64,000 bases of DNA from Moritella sp. Urea-trap-13 (GCF_002836355.1 NZ_PJCA01000039.1:1-64000); one strand, 5' to 3'. Shown: positions 26,004 to 35,554, counted from the stretch's first letter. The notes: generated from the letters alone by a model not told the origin. Translations and numbers: made by a program.

Positions 26004-27917
26004 ATGATCATAGCTAGCGATATTGAACTTCTGCGTGGCGGCAAGCCGCTTATTACGAATACCAGTGCCAAAATCAACCCAGGTCAAAAGGTTGGTTTAG
26101 TCGGTAAGAACGGCTGTGGTAAATCCAGTCTATTTGCCCTGATCCGCCATGAAATTAGTTTGGATAACGGTAGCCTAACCTATCCAACGGGTTGGCAAGT
26201 ATCGAGTGTGAAACAGGAAACCCCTGCACTCGATCGCAGCGCCCATGATTACGTGTTAGATGGTGATATTGAATTCCGTCAATTAGAAGCGGATCTTGCA
26301 CAAGCTGAAGCTGTCGATAACGGCAACAAAATTGCTGAAATTCACGGCAAGCTAGACGCGATTGGTGCTTACGGCATTAACGCCCGCTGTTCTGAATTGT
26401 TATCTGGTTTAGGTTTTAGCGAAGACAAACAACAACTACCGGTACAGAGTTTCTCGGGTGGTTGGCGTATGCGTTTAAACTTAGCACAGGCGCTATTGTG
26501 TCGTTCTGACTTATTACTCCTCGATGAACCAACCAACCACTTGGATTTGGATGCGGTTATCTGGTTAGAGAAATGGTTAAAACAGTATGACGGCACCTTA
26601 ATGCTGATCTCGCATGATCGCGATTTCCTCGATGCTATTATTACCAAGATCATTCACGTTGAAGACCAAAAGCTCAACGAATACACAGGTGACTACACCT
26701 CATTCGAAAAACAACGTGCTGAAAAACTATCTCAACAACAATCTATGTTTGAAAAGCAACAGCGTGAAGTTGCCCACATGCAAAGCTATATTGACCGTTT
26801 CCGTTATAAAGCATCAAAAGCCAAACAAGCGCAAAGTCGTATTAAAGCGATGGAACGTATGGAGCTTATTTCAGCGGCTAATGCTGATTCACAATTTAGC
26901 TTTCGTTTCTTAGAACCTGATGCGCTGCCAATGCCGTTGTTAACAATGGAAAATGTGTGTGCAGGTTATGGCGACACCCTGATTCTTGATAACATTAAGT
27001 TAAATCTAGTCCCTGGCAGCCGTATTGGTTTATTGGGTCGTAACGGCGCAGGTAAATCAACATTAATTAAATTGTTGTCTGCTGAAATGATGCCACTAAA
27101 AGGCTCGTTAGAAGTTAATCCGAATTCAAAAGTCGGTTACTTTGCCCAGCACCAATTAGAATTCTTACGTTTGGACGAGACGCCCTTACAACACATGGTG
27201 CGTCTTGCTCCCGACAAAACAGAATTAGAACTGCGTAAATTCTTAGGCGGCTTTGGTTTCATCGGAGAAAAAGCATTAGATATTGTGCGTCCATTCTCCG
27301 GTGGTGAAAAAGCGCGTTTGGTATTAGCGTTGATCGTATGGCAAAAACCGAACCTGTTACTCCTTGATGAACCAACCAACCACTTGGATTTGGAAATGCG
27401 TCACGCGCTGTCAGTTGCCCTACAAGGCTTCGAAGGCGCGATGATTGTCGTATCCCATGATCGTCACTTATTACGCTCTACGACTGATGAGCTGTACTTG
27501 GTGCACGATAAAAAGGTATTACCATTTGACGGCGACTTAGATGATTACCATAACTGGTTATCGGAACAGCAAAAAGTTGAGAAACAAGCAACGCAAGTGA
27601 TTAATACCAGCGTCAACAGTGCGCAAGGTAAGAAAGATCAAAAACGTAAAGCCGCTGAATTACGTAAAATAACGCAGCCTGTACGCAAGCACATTGAAAA
27701 GCTCGACAAGCAGCTGGAAACTTTAGGTGACAAGTTAACAGCCGTTGAAACCCAACTCAGTGAAACCAGCATTTATGAAGAGCAAAACAAAGCCAAGCTA
27801 AAAACCGCATTAAGCGATCAAGCGAAGTTTGTTGTGGCGATTGAAGAAGCTGAAACCACATGGATGGAATTGAACGAACAGCTTGAAGAAATGATTGAAG
27901 CAAGCGAACAAGCTTAA
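26004..27917 (+). CDS. yheS: ABC-F family ATPase YheS
   Basis: Soluble ribosome-associated ABC-F protein of 637 residues with two nucleotide-binding domains and no membrane part. Domain 1: Walker A GKNGCGKSS, signature SGGWRMR, Walker B LLLLDEPTNHLDL. A charged inter-domain linker lies at about 235-290. Domain 2: GRNGAGKST, SGGEKARL, LLLLDEPTNHLDL. A C-terminal coiled coil covers about 530-637. YheS-type proteins act on translating ribosomes; the exact step is not settled. The two Walker B regions share a 29-base identical DNA segment. Confidence 0.95.
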   Translation: MIIASDIELLRGGKPLITNTSAKINPGQKVGLVGKNGCGKSSLFALIRHEISLDNGSLTYPTGWQVSSVKQETPALDRSAHDYVLDGDIEFRQLEADLAQAEAVDNGNKIAEIHGKLDAIGAYGINARCSELLSGLGFSEDKQQLPVQSFSGGWRMRLNLAQALLCRSDLLLLDEPTNHLDLDAVIWLEKWLKQYDGTLMLISHDRDFLDAIITKIIHVEDQKLNEYTGDYTSFEKQRAEKLSQQQSMFEKQQREVAHMQSYIDRFRYKASKAKQAQSRIKAMERMELISAANADSQFSFRFLEPDALPMPLLTMENVCAGYGDTLILDNIKLNLVPGSRIGLLGRNGAGKSTLIKLLSAEMMPLKGSLEVNPNSKVGYFAQHQLEFLRLDETPLQHMVRLAPDKTELELRKFLGGFGFIGEKALDIVRPFSGGEKARLVLALIVWQKPNLLLLDEPTNHLDLEMRHALSVALQGFEGAMIVVSHDRHLLRSTTDELYLVHDKKVLPFDGDLDDYHNWLSEQQKVEKQATQVINTSVNSAQGKKDQKRKAAELRKITQPVRKHIEKLDKQLETLGDKLTAVETQLSETSIYEEQNKAKLKTALSDQAKFVVAIEEAETTWMELNEQLEEMIEASEQA

Positions 27918-27928
27918 GCGATATTGTG

Positions 27929-27966
27929 AATAGAGGTTGATGTTATATCAGCCTCTATTTATTTTT
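27929..27966 (+). terminator. Terminator after yheS
   Basis: AATAGAGG pairs with CCTCTATT, with an inner TGAT/ATCA extension, then TATTTTT. It ends 50 bases after the yheS stop. Confidence 0.82.
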
Positions 27967-28041
27967 ACCTATTTCGACCACCTCTTCACTAACCTACATA
28001 ATCCAGCAATAGCCGCTTCAAATAATTACCTGACTTAATAC

Positions 28042-28401
28042 TCAGAATAAACTTTTCCATTGTTCAGTGTCAACGAACCAGCGCTCCTCATAAATTTTAT
28101 CGCCTTCAAATCTGAACAACACAGATAATTGCGAGGACTCGACCTTATCGGCTTTCCATTCAACGATTGAGACAACTTCATTTTCGCCTTCAGTCTGACG
28201 TAGTTCAGTGATCTCAAAACCGGGAGGAAGTATGCCACCCAGATTATTTAACGCAGCACGAAACGTCTGCCGCCCCCTGATAATATCCGCCTGTCCCGGC
28301 ATTACAAATGTCATATCATCCGTGTAATCGGTGATTAAGGAATCTAAATCACCAGCGGCAACGGCGTCCCAACCGCGCTGAACTATATTGGATAACTTCA
28401 T
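28042..28401 (-). CDS. NTF2-like (SnoaL-type) small protein
   Basis: A 119-residue alpha+beta barrel-type protein: N-terminal helix (MKLSNIVQRGWDAVAAGDLD), then YTDDMTFVMPGQADIIRGRQ and a C-terminal sheet ending in RFEGDKIYEERWFVDTEQW. This layout matches the NTF2/SnoaL superfamily, which includes small-molecule isomerases and many uncharacterised proteins. No specific function can be assigned. GAGG precedes the start. It lies downstream of an acetyltransferase gene in the same direction. Confidence 0.82.
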   Translation of the reverse strand: MKLSNIVQRGWDAVAAGDLDSLITDYTDDMTFVMPGQADIIRGRQTFRAALNNLGGILPPGFEITELRQTEGENEVVSIVEWKADKVESSQLSVLFRFEGDKIYEERWFVDTEQWKSLF

Positions 28402-28471
28402 TACTACAGCCTCTACATATCTTTTATCCTTTAACTATAGAGGCTATTTAGTCATCCCGCGCTAACCAATA

Positions 28472-28984
28472 CTAGGCAAATGACGGATGATAATTTACTT
28501 CACCGGCGGGGATGTCAGCATTATTTTCACATAATAATTTTATTAAAAAGTATTCCGCAGGCACATCAGCCAATGTCAAATTTGGGTGAGCTTTAAAACC
28601 AAATCTGCCGTAATATTCAGGCTCACCAAGCAGCACAATACCTTCTGCATATTGTACTTTTAATATATCTAAACCTGCGTTAATTAACTTACCGCCAATG
28701 CCTTTACCTTGCTGCCATGGAATCACAGAGACAGGACCAAGTCCAAACCATGCACAATCAATACCCGCTATTTGTACTGGAGAAAATGCAATATGACCTA
28801 TGATGCCCGTTTCGTCTTCGGCAACCAGAGATAGGGTCAGCGCGCCACTGTCACGCAAGTTATTCACGATCAAATGCTCTGTCGGTTTAGCACCGACTTC
28901 ATGATGAGGATGGTTTTCAAATGCCGTGTAGGTTAACGCTGCAATCGCGTTAATATCTGATTTTATTTCGGGTCTGATTTTCAT
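28472..28984 (-). CDS. GNAT-family N-acetyltransferase (YhbS-like)
   Basis: A 170-residue acetyltransferase with the acetyl-CoA loop QGKGIGGKLI near the middle, preceded by GLGPVSVIPW and followed by VLLGEPEYYGRFGFKAHPN, which is typical of the YhbS group. The substrate is unknown. AAGG precedes the ATG. It follows the TonB2 cluster after 57 bases and may be read through from it, but no functional link is evident. Confidence 0.88.
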   Translation of the reverse strand: MKIRPEIKSDINAIAALTYTAFENHPHHEVGAKPTEHLIVNNLRDSGALTLSLVAEDETGIIGHIAFSPVQIAGIDCAWFGLGPVSVIPWQQGKGIGGKLINAGLDILKVQYAEGIVLLGEPEYYGRFGFKAHPNLTLADVPAEYFLIKLLCENNADIPAGEVNYHPSFA

Positions 28985-29041
28985 GTTTAGCCTTTATCTA
29001 TTCACGCATGATATTAGTCATATATCGATTACTATACTTGA

Positions 29042-30397
29042 CTACAACTGCCCTAACCACCCCTTACTGTAACCTTGATATTGCTTGGTCTGTAACAGCA
29101 GTAAATTATCTTTCGCTTGGGCTTTTTTACCTTGTTCAACCTGAATAACTGCTAATAAAAAACGCCATTTATCGGTTTTTAATAACGTCTTTTCATCCGC
29201 AGTTTTAACATCCGTATCTTGTAATAAATCAGTGCCTTGCAACAAATCAGCATATGCTAATTCAGCTTCCGACCAGCGCGCTTCTAAATACAATAACTGC
29301 GCTTGCTGTTGTTCGTGTTTGGCTAACATGATCCCTGCACGTTCAGCTTGGGCTAACACATCCAGCGCTTTACTGCGTTCACGTGCCATTAACCATGCAT
29401 TACTCAAACCTTTGAAATAAGCCAAATCTAGTAATAATAATTTTTTCTCTGCGCCTTCAAGATAAACATCAGCCGCTAATCTCGGTTGCTGCTGTTGTAA
29501 ATATAACGACGCTAATACCCGATAACCTTGTGCGGTAAGCAACCCTTGATTGCGGGTGATCGCCAATGTCGATAACGCGGCTTTATTCTGTTCTAAACTA
29601 AGGTAGCTATACGCCAAACGCTCCCAATAATCTTTTGATTGAGGGAAGTCGACTACCGCTATTTGCAGGTGTTTATTAAGTTGCTTGGTGTTCTCTAAGC
29701 GCTGTAATAACGCTAATAACAATTGCAGGTAAGATTCTTTTTTCGGCGCTAACTTATAAGCACGTTTTGACGGCGCTAAAGCAGCGGTTAACTTATCTTG
29801 TAAATAATACCCTTGGGCTAATAACGCGGCATTACTGGCTTGTTGATCCTTGCTGATCTTGTAAGTTTCACGCTGTTTATCATCAAGCTTATCCACCAGC
29901 GAAAACCAAGCATTAAGATGCTGAGTTACTAATGCCCATGATTTAGTGTTTGGGGTTTTATTTGCGCTTGCAGCTAGCTGCGCAGCTAATTGTTGGAATG
30001 TCAGTTGCTGTTCAAGTGCTAACGGTAAACTTAATAGCCGAGTGACGACTTGGTAGCTCTCCTTATAATCTTGTTTACCCAACAACACTTGCAGGTGTAA
30101 ATTACTCGCCAGCAATTGCCGTTCAGTCGAATGCTCAAGTTGCTGTTGATAAAATTCAGCAATACCCTTGGTTAAAATTTTATTCGCTTCCGCCTTGGCT
30201 TTCTTTTGCTTATCGTCCTGTGCTGACATCTTCGTAAACGCAGTAGTTAAGGTGATATAACGGCTATAAACAGAGGCTGGTACTTGCTTCGCTTGCACCA
30301 ATGGCATCGACAACAGTATGGAGAAAAACAATATCCCCGATAGCAATATTGAGCCCAACACAGCCCCTGACAACCGCGATGAACTACCCTGCTTCAT
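29042..30397 (-). CDS. TPR protein of the TonB2 cluster
   Basis: A 451-residue exported protein: signal peptide of about 36 residues ending near VQA, then many TPR-like helices (GYYLQDKLTAALAPSKRAYK, LAYSYLSLEQNKAALSTLAI, ALDVLAQAERAGI). Such a gene ends the TonB2 cluster in vibrios and relatives. Its role is unclear, perhaps as a scaffold for the energy-transducing complex. I chose the ATG at 30397; a TTG at 30412 with GGAG eight bases upstream would add five residues and overlap tonB2. Confidence 0.85.
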   Translation of the reverse strand: MKQGSSSRLSGAVLGSILLSGILFFSILLSMPLVQAKQVPASVYSRYITLTTAFTKMSAQDDKQKKAKAEANKILTKGIAEFYQQQLEHSTERQLLASNLHLQVLLGKQDYKESYQVVTRLLSLPLALEQQLTFQQLAAQLAASANKTPNTKSWALVTQHLNAWFSLVDKLDDKQRETYKISKDQQASNAALLAQGYYLQDKLTAALAPSKRAYKLAPKKESYLQLLLALLQRLENTKQLNKHLQIAVVDFPQSKDYWERLAYSYLSLEQNKAALSTLAITRNQGLLTAQGYRVLASLYLQQQQPRLAADVYLEGAEKKLLLLDLAYFKGLSNAWLMARERSKALDVLAQAERAGIMLAKHEQQQAQLLYLEARWSEAELAYADLLQGTDLLQDTDVKTADEKTLLKTDKWRFLLAVIQVEQGKKAQAKDNLLLLQTKQYQGYSKGWLGQL

Positions 30398-30398
30398 T

Positions 30399-31103
30399 CT
30401 AGTTAAGTTCAAAGACCATTCTCCATTTTTTCCAGACTTCCGTGCCTACAGGGGCTTTTTCAAACTGCCAGCGACGCACTGATTTACGCGACACTTTACC
30501 GAAATAACCACGAGGGCTTTCTTCGATGATCTTGATCTCTTCACTGCGGCCTTCATCATTAATCAAGACATGTAACAGCACATAACCTTCAATTTTTAGA
30601 CGTTTGGCTTTGTACGGATATTGCGGGTTGGTTTTACGTAATACTTTAGCAAAACCAATTTCAGGCTCACCAATTGTGGCTTGCTCGACATTTGCGACAG
30701 CAATAGGGGTAGCATCGGCCTGTGGTTGAATATGATTAGTTACATAGATCAGTTGCGGTGATACATCAAAGGTCGGCACCGCTAACGCAGGCAAGGTAAT
30801 ACTGCTGTTTAAATTAATATTACTGACATCAAATGTCGGCTGCACAGGTTGTGGTAATGTCACCATTTCTTGCTGTGGCTTTGGCTCTGGGATCACTTCT
30901 AGCTCAGGACTAATTTCCTGTTCTTCAACACTTGAATCAGTGAACTGACGAAAATCGATCGAGATAGGATCTTGTACTAGGGGTTTATTGCTGCCAACCG
31001 TTAACGAAAAAATTAATCTCGCTAAACTAACATTAACCACGACCGCCAACCCAAACGCCAGCAGCCAATGACCCTTACTGCCTCGCGGTTGCGACTGCAA
31101 CAT
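30399..31103 (-). CDS. tonB2: TonB2 energy transducer
   Basis: A 234-residue periplasm-spanning protein anchored by one N-terminal helix (LLAFGLAVVVNVSLARLIFS), followed by a Pro/Glu-rich stretch (EVIPEPKPQQEMVTLPQPVQ) and a TonB C-terminal domain (KTNPQYPYKAKRLKIEGYVL, then VRRWQFEKAP). It delivers energy from ExbB/ExbD to TonB-dependent outer-membrane receptors. The proline region is short compared with E. coli TonB, as is usual for TonB2. GGGGTGG lies just before the ATG; the gene overlaps exbD2 by 29 bases. Confidence 0.94.
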   Translation of the reverse strand: MLQSQPRGSKGHWLLAFGLAVVVNVSLARLIFSLTVGSNKPLVQDPISIDFRQFTDSSVEEQEISPELEVIPEPKPQQEMVTLPQPVQPTFDVSNINLNSSITLPALAVPTFDVSPQLIYVTNHIQPQADATPIAVANVEQATIGEPEIGFAKVLRKTNPQYPYKAKRLKIEGYVLLHVLINDEGRSEEIKIIEESPRGYFGKVSRKSVRRWQFEKAPVGTEVWKKWRMVFELN

Positions 31104-31473
31104 TGTCCACCCCTGCTAATCTGACTTGATCCAAGACTTCAATTAAACGGCCGGTATCGACACTGCGATCAGCATTCAACATCACTGAGGTATGATCGCC
31201 ACTTAAGGTTTTAACTCGGCTACGTAATTTCCGAATATCAACCGGTTCACCTTCGATCCACACACCGTTTTCAGCATCGATAGACACCACTAAACTCACC
31301 GCACCTTGCATATCGTTAGTAGCGCCATCAGGACGTTGAATATCAATGGCATTCATCTTGTTAAACGATGCAGTAACCAAAAAGAAGATAAGTAAAATGA
31401 ACACCATATCAATCATCGGCGTTAAATCGACAGTAAGCGCGTCACTGTTATTGCGACTAAATCGAGTTCTCAT
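31075..31473 (-). CDS. exbD2: ExbD2-type proton-channel subunit
   Basis: A 132-residue biopolymer-transport protein with one membrane segment that carries the conserved Asp (LTPMIDMVFILLIFFLVTAS), followed by a periplasmic domain. It works with ExbB2 to power TonB2. It starts two bases before... directly adjacent to the exbB2 stop and overlaps tonB2 at its end, so all three are translationally linked. Confidence 0.95.
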   Translation of the reverse strand: MRTRFSRNNSDALTVDLTPMIDMVFILLIFFLVTASFNKMNAIDIQRPDGATNDMQGAVSLVVSIDAENGVWIEGEPVDIRKLRSRVKTLSGDHTSVMLNADRSVDTGRLIEVLDQVRLAGVDNVAVATARQ

Positions 31474-31980
31474 TTAAATTCCTTTCACAACTAATTTTTG
31501 TGCTAAGTCCAAGGTCAGCAAGTTCGCGCGTTTATGCAAACTGTGACAAAAAAACAACCCCGATAAACCCGTCACTAATCCCGCTAATGTGGTTAATAAT
31601 GCTTGGGCAATACCACTGCTAAACAGCTCTGATACCCCGAGGCTGTCAGACAATACCGAGAAATTATCAATCATGCCATCCACCGTACCGAGTAATCCTA
31701 AAAGCGGTAATACCCCTGTTAAGGTTTTAATAAAAATAAGTTTACGCGTGAGCTGACTTTGTAATTCAGAAATAAAACCATCACGCACCGCCACTGCCAA
31801 TAAGTGCGATTGATCTTGCCACTGTGCCCATTCCGCTTGGTAATGCTTACAGAGCGCCGGATATTGCCAACCATACTGTAAATAACAACGGGCGATCGTC
31901 CACCACATCACCACCGACAGCAGCATGATGACCCAGAAGATCAGCGATGCATTACCAAGGAATTCAATAAACGCAGGCAT
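31474..31980 (-). CDS. exbB2: ExbB2-type proton-channel subunit (MotA/TolQ/ExbB family)
   Basis: A 168-residue protein with three membrane segments and the conserved family core TGVLPLLGLLGTVDGMIDNF, then GIAQALLTTLAGLVTGLSGL. It forms the inner-membrane motor with ExbD2. It starts three bases after the end of ttpC and is directly followed by exbD2. Confidence 0.94.
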   Translation of the reverse strand: MPAFIEFLGNASLIFWVIMLLSVVMWWTIARCYLQYGWQYPALCKHYQAEWAQWQDQSHLLAVAVRDGFISELQSQLTRKLIFIKTLTGVLPLLGLLGTVDGMIDNFSVLSDSLGVSELFSSGIAQALLTTLAGLVTGLSGLFFCHSLHKRANLLTLDLAQKLVVKGI

Positions 31981-31982
31981 AA

Positions 31983-33425
31983 TTATGAGTTACCTGCCGT
32001 TTGTTGCTGATGAGTAACCACTTGTGCTGACTGCAATTCATTGGCACATAAATTAAGACGTTGCTGACGTTGTGCCAATAACCCCGCACTTTGATGTTCG
32101 ATTACATGCACTATGCTGTCACTTTTACTGGTTAATAAACTGTGTAATAACATCAATGGCACTGCCGCAATCAAACCAAATTTAGTGGTTAACAAGGCTT
32201 GAGAAATACCGCTGGATAATACTTGTGGGTCGCTATTGCCGTAAGCGGTGATAGCTTGGAAAGTCTCAATCATCCCCGCTACTGTGCCTAACAACCCCAA
32301 TAAAGGTGCGATGGTTGCTAGAACTGCCAACGAGCCTAAGCCTTTGCGACATTCAGGTAATTCCGCCAAAATAGCTTCATCAATAAAACGCGCGAGTTCA
32401 TCTACATTACTTTGCTCGTGACGATCGGCAACGCCAATAATACGGCCGAGTGAATTGTCAGTAAGTTTATTTAAGTTCTGCTTTTGAAATTTGATTTGCT
32501 TGGCTTCACGAGATAGCGCCAATAAACGGCATAAACCGATAGCCATGCCGATCACGCCGACGGCAACAATAATAAAACCAATAATACCGGCGTCAGAAAA
32601 TATCTGCCACCACACGCGTTCTTGTGTCGCACGTTGCAGTAAACCACCCGCAGAGGGATCGATTAAGGTACTAACAAAACCATCTTGTGGTTGTGAGAAC
32701 CCAGCAATGCGCGCGCTAATATCCGCCGAGTTTGACGGTAATAATTGATAGCTTTCACTCGCAGGTTGATACAGTAATGGTCCTTGCGCGGTAAACGCAG
32801 TAAAACCGGCGATTTGGGTAGCAGCTAACGTTTCTTTACTGCCATCCGCCATTGTTACTGGTATATCTGCGGTAGTGACTTTACTGCTTGCCACCATTTG
32901 CTCGGTAAACAATAACCATAAATTTTTAATCGCCGCTAAATCCGGTTCATAATTGGCTTCACTGTAAGGTGATAATTGAATTGAACGCCCTGGTAGCATC
33001 ACGCTTAATGGGCTTTTATTTAATTGCCCACGCAGATCTTGACTGGCACCCCGAAATTCACTGAATACTTTATCCAGATCCGATTTTTCACTGTTGGCGA
33101 GTTTACGCTTGGCTAAAATCAGTTTGTTGTTGGCCGCAATCGAATCCTGTAACTGAGTCATTTTTTGTTGCAAGACTTGGTTACGTTTAGCTTGTTTGGC
33201 TAAGTTGGATTTTTGCGTTGCAAGATTTGCTTTAAAACGGGTTAACGCGGCGTTGTCTATTTGCGTTTCCGCGACATTGCTTTGCTGCACTTGTTTTAAC
33301 AGATCATCTAATGGCGTGGCATTAACATTGAACATCAATAAACTCATCGCCATCATAATCACGGCATTAAAACGAGTCGATATGTTCTTCTTGATAGGCG
33401 TGTTGGTCATAGTCTCAATAGCCAT
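31983..33425 (-). CDS. ttpC: TtpC: large MotA/TolQ/ExbB protein of the TonB2 system
   Basis: A 480-residue protein: signal peptide (ending near VNATP), a long periplasmic coiled coil (about 35-130), a soluble domain, then three membrane segments with the ExbB core (ATIAPLLGLLGTVAGMIETF and GISQALLTTKFGLIAAVPLM). In Vibrio, TtpC is an additional essential TonB2-specific component. GGAGGGG precedes the ATG, which overlaps the upstream TAA. Confidence 0.92.
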   Translation of the reverse strand: MAIETMTNTPIKKNISTRFNAVIMMAMSLLMFNVNATPLDDLLKQVQQSNVAETQIDNAALTRFKANLATQKSNLAKQAKRNQVLQQKMTQLQDSIAANNKLILAKRKLANSEKSDLDKVFSEFRGASQDLRGQLNKSPLSVMLPGRSIQLSPYSEANYEPDLAAIKNLWLLFTEQMVASSKVTTADIPVTMADGSKETLAATQIAGFTAFTAQGPLLYQPASESYQLLPSNSADISARIAGFSQPQDGFVSTLIDPSAGGLLQRATQERVWWQIFSDAGIIGFIIVAVGVIGMAIGLCRLLALSREAKQIKFQKQNLNKLTDNSLGRIIGVADRHEQSNVDELARFIDEAILAELPECRKGLGSLAVLATIAPLLGLLGTVAGMIETFQAITAYGNSDPQVLSSGISQALLTTKFGLIAAVPLMLLHSLLTSKSDSIVHVIEHQSAGLLAQRQQRLNLCANELQSAQVVTHQQQTAGNS

Positions 33426-34219
33426 TATAACCCCTCCTGCGATTTAACTGTTGCAGTAGAATGCGCAGCTTCTAATAAAGGTAGTGCTAATAATGTCGGT
33501 ACCGTTTTATTATCGGCTACGGCATAAACTTGCTGCACTTTCGCTAACCACGTTTCTGACAACGTTAACCAAGTGCGGCTGCTGTTATCCCAATAACCCG
33601 CACTGTTATGATCGGGGGTCAGATAATATAAGGCGACGCGGCCAACACGGATAAGTTGCACTGTTTTGTCGGCATCACTTAACGGTAATTGGGCTTGCCA
33701 TGTTTCGATGGTATCACCGTATTCAGTTTCGATTTGATAAGCTTCTAAGATACGGCGGTATTTATCGGCTACACTAATATTAGGGTTATCTAACAAGCGA
33801 TTAAGCTCTGCTAAACGTAATTGACGCTCTTGCCATAAGAACGGAATATCTTGATCAACAAACAAGGTCAGCACTTGCACCATCTGTTGCATTAATGGCG
33901 TCAATTCCATCCGCGTTTCACGCACGCTCGCCATGTTATTCTCTAAACTGATTAATAACTGCTGCTGTTGCGCCACTTGTTTTTCAAGCTGATCGGTATA
34001 GGCCGTTAGCACTGCATTTTCACGTAATAAGCCGCGGTACTCAGCCACGGTTGCAGTGGTTTTTTCATCTAATTCAGCAATGTTATTTTGCGTGTACAGT
34101 GCTTGTTCCTGTGATTGTTGCTTGCTACTGATAACATTATCAAGCTCGCTGGTTGCTTGAGCAGGCATCATTAACGCGCCCGCAAGTAACCCGATTGACC
34201 AAATTGCTGAATAGTTCAT
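33425..34219 (-). CDS. DUF3450 family periplasmic protein (first gene of TonB2 cluster)
   Basis: A 264-residue exported protein with a signal peptide (MMPAQA) and a long coiled coil (about 30-110), then QDIPFLWQERQLRLAELNRL and ILEAYQIETEYGDTIETWQ, the DUF3450 hallmarks. Members precede ttpC in TonB2 clusters of vibrios and marine relatives. The likely role is as a periplasmic partner of TtpC, matching coiled coil to coiled coil. I see no convincing Fur box in the 100 bases upstream. Confidence 0.9.
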   Translation of the reverse strand: MNYSAIWSIGLLAGALMMPAQATSELDNVISSKQQSQEQALYTQNNIAELDEKTTATVAEYRGLLRENAVLTAYTDQLEKQVAQQQQLLISLENNMASVRETRMELTPLMQQMVQVLTLFVDQDIPFLWQERQLRLAELNRLLDNPNISVADKYRRILEAYQIETEYGDTIETWQAQLPLSDADKTVQLIRVGRVALYYLTPDHNSAGYWDNSSRTWLTLSETWLAKVQQVYAVADNKTVPTLLALPLLEAAHSTATVKSQEGL

Positions 34220-34327
34220 GTTCTTCCACTGTTTATGCCGTGATGATTAATATAATGCTTAAATGTGATACTTAAATATATGTTAATATTGTGCTAATTA
34301 TTGGTAACCACACTGCAGAGCGCAATT

Positions 34328-34555
34328 ATGATCATTCCCTATAAGCAATTAGATAAAGATACACTAAATACCCTTATAGAACACTTCGTGTTACGAGAAG
34401 GTACTGATTATGGCACCCTTGAGATGTCGATGTCAGAGAAAGTCTGCCAGGTAACTAAACAACTTGAGACCGGTGATGTGGTCATCGTTTACTCTGAATT
34501 ACATGACAGTGTGAACATTTTACCAAAGAGCGAAGTTCTTAAAAACCCACAATAA
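34328..34555 (+). CDS. yheU: YheU family (UPF0270) protein
   Basis: A 75-residue protein matching E. coli YheU: MIIPYKQLDKDTLNTLIEHF, then FVLREGTDYG, and SELHDSVNILPKSE. Function is unknown. The ATG at 34328 starts the conserved MIIP; the open frame extends nine codons upstream without support. It precedes prkB, as in E. coli. Confidence 0.93.
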   Translation: MIIPYKQLDKDTLNTLIEHFVLREGTDYGTLEMSMSEKVCQVTKQLETGDVVIVYSELHDSVNILPKSEVLKNPQ

Positions 34556-34641
34556 TTGTGTGAATTTTATACTTGATCTCCGTTCATTTAACTCGTATAA
34601 CATAGCACTCATCCCTTAAACTCAACTAGTTGGTCGATACA

Positions 34642-35511
34642 ATGTCAGCAAAACATCCTATTATTGCTGTGACAGGTTCATCAGGCGCCGGTACTTCTAC
34701 CACTAGCTTGGCCTTTGCTCACATGTTCAGCCAAGAAAACATCAAAGCCTCTTTTATTGAAGGCGACAGTTTTCATCGCTATACCCGTCCTGAAATGGAT
34801 GTAGCGATCCGTAAAGCCCGTGAACAAGGTCGACATATCAGCTATTTTGGCCCTGAAGCCAATGATTTTGAGTTACTGGAAAACTTCTTTCAAGACTATG
34901 GTCGTGATGGCACCGGTAAATACCGTCGTTACCTGCATACCTTTGATGAAGCAGTACCGTATAACTTAATGCCGGGTACCTTTACCCCTTGGCAAGAAAT
35001 CGATGCTGGCACCGATATCTTATTTTACGAAGGTCTACACGGCGGTGTCGCAACCAAAGACAATGACGTTGCGAAACATGTTGATCTGCTGATCGGCATG
35101 GTACCTATTGTTAACTTGGAATGGATCCAAAAGTTAGTGCGTGACACTGAAGACCGTGGTCATTCTCGTGAAGCGGTAACAGATTCGATAGTCCGCTCGA
35201 TGGATGATTACATTAATTTCATTACCCCACAGTTTTCACGCACCCACATTAACTTTCAGCGCGTACCGCTGGTTGATACCTCGAACCCATTTAGTGCGAC
35301 CACGATCCCAACTCTGGACGAAAGTTTGGTGGTGATCCGTTTCCAAAGCGTGAAGAATATTGATTTCCCTTATCTACTAACCATGATCGATGGCTCGTTC
35401 ATTTCTGGTATCAATACCCTCGTCGTACCCGGCGGTAAAATGGCGCTGGCGATGGAGCTTATCTGTGCCCCGCTGATCCGTCAGTTATTAGTCGAAGGTA
35501 AAATTAGCTAA
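34642..35511 (+). CDS. prkB: Phosphoribulokinase-like protein PrkB
   Basis: A 289-residue P-loop kinase, the same length as E. coli PrkB, starting MSAKHPIIAVTGSSGAGTST with the Walker A loop. Family motifs are GDSFHRYTRPEMDVAIRKAR, GRHISYFGPEANDF, and LFYEGLHGGV. Although called phosphoribulokinase by homology, no RuBisCO or Calvin-cycle gene is present, and the physiological substrate in non-autotrophs is unknown. The open frame begins 12 bases earlier with a TTG, but the ATG matches the family start. Confidence 0.95.
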   Translation: MSAKHPIIAVTGSSGAGTSTTSLAFAHMFSQENIKASFIEGDSFHRYTRPEMDVAIRKAREQGRHISYFGPEANDFELLENFFQDYGRDGTGKYRRYLHTFDEAVPYNLMPGTFTPWQEIDAGTDILFYEGLHGGVATKDNDVAKHVDLLIGMVPIVNLEWIQKLVRDTEDRGHSREAVTDSIVRSMDDYINFITPQFSRTHINFQRVPLVDTSNPFSATTIPTLDESLVVIRFQSVKNIDFPYLLTMIDGSFISGINTLVVPGGKMALAMELICAPLIRQLLVEGKIS

Positions 35512-35554
35512 TATAGAAAGTAAAAATAGACCGTAGAATAAAAACAAAATAAAA

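Noticed and set aside
34220-34327. Fur box ahead of the TonB2 cluster
   Set aside because: I looked for the AATGATAATCATT core on both strands and found nothing above background.
34642-35511. Calvin-cycle carbon fixation suggested by phosphoribulokinase homology
   Set aside because: The protein matches PrkB of heterotrophic enterobacteria, beside yheU, and there is no RuBisCO gene.
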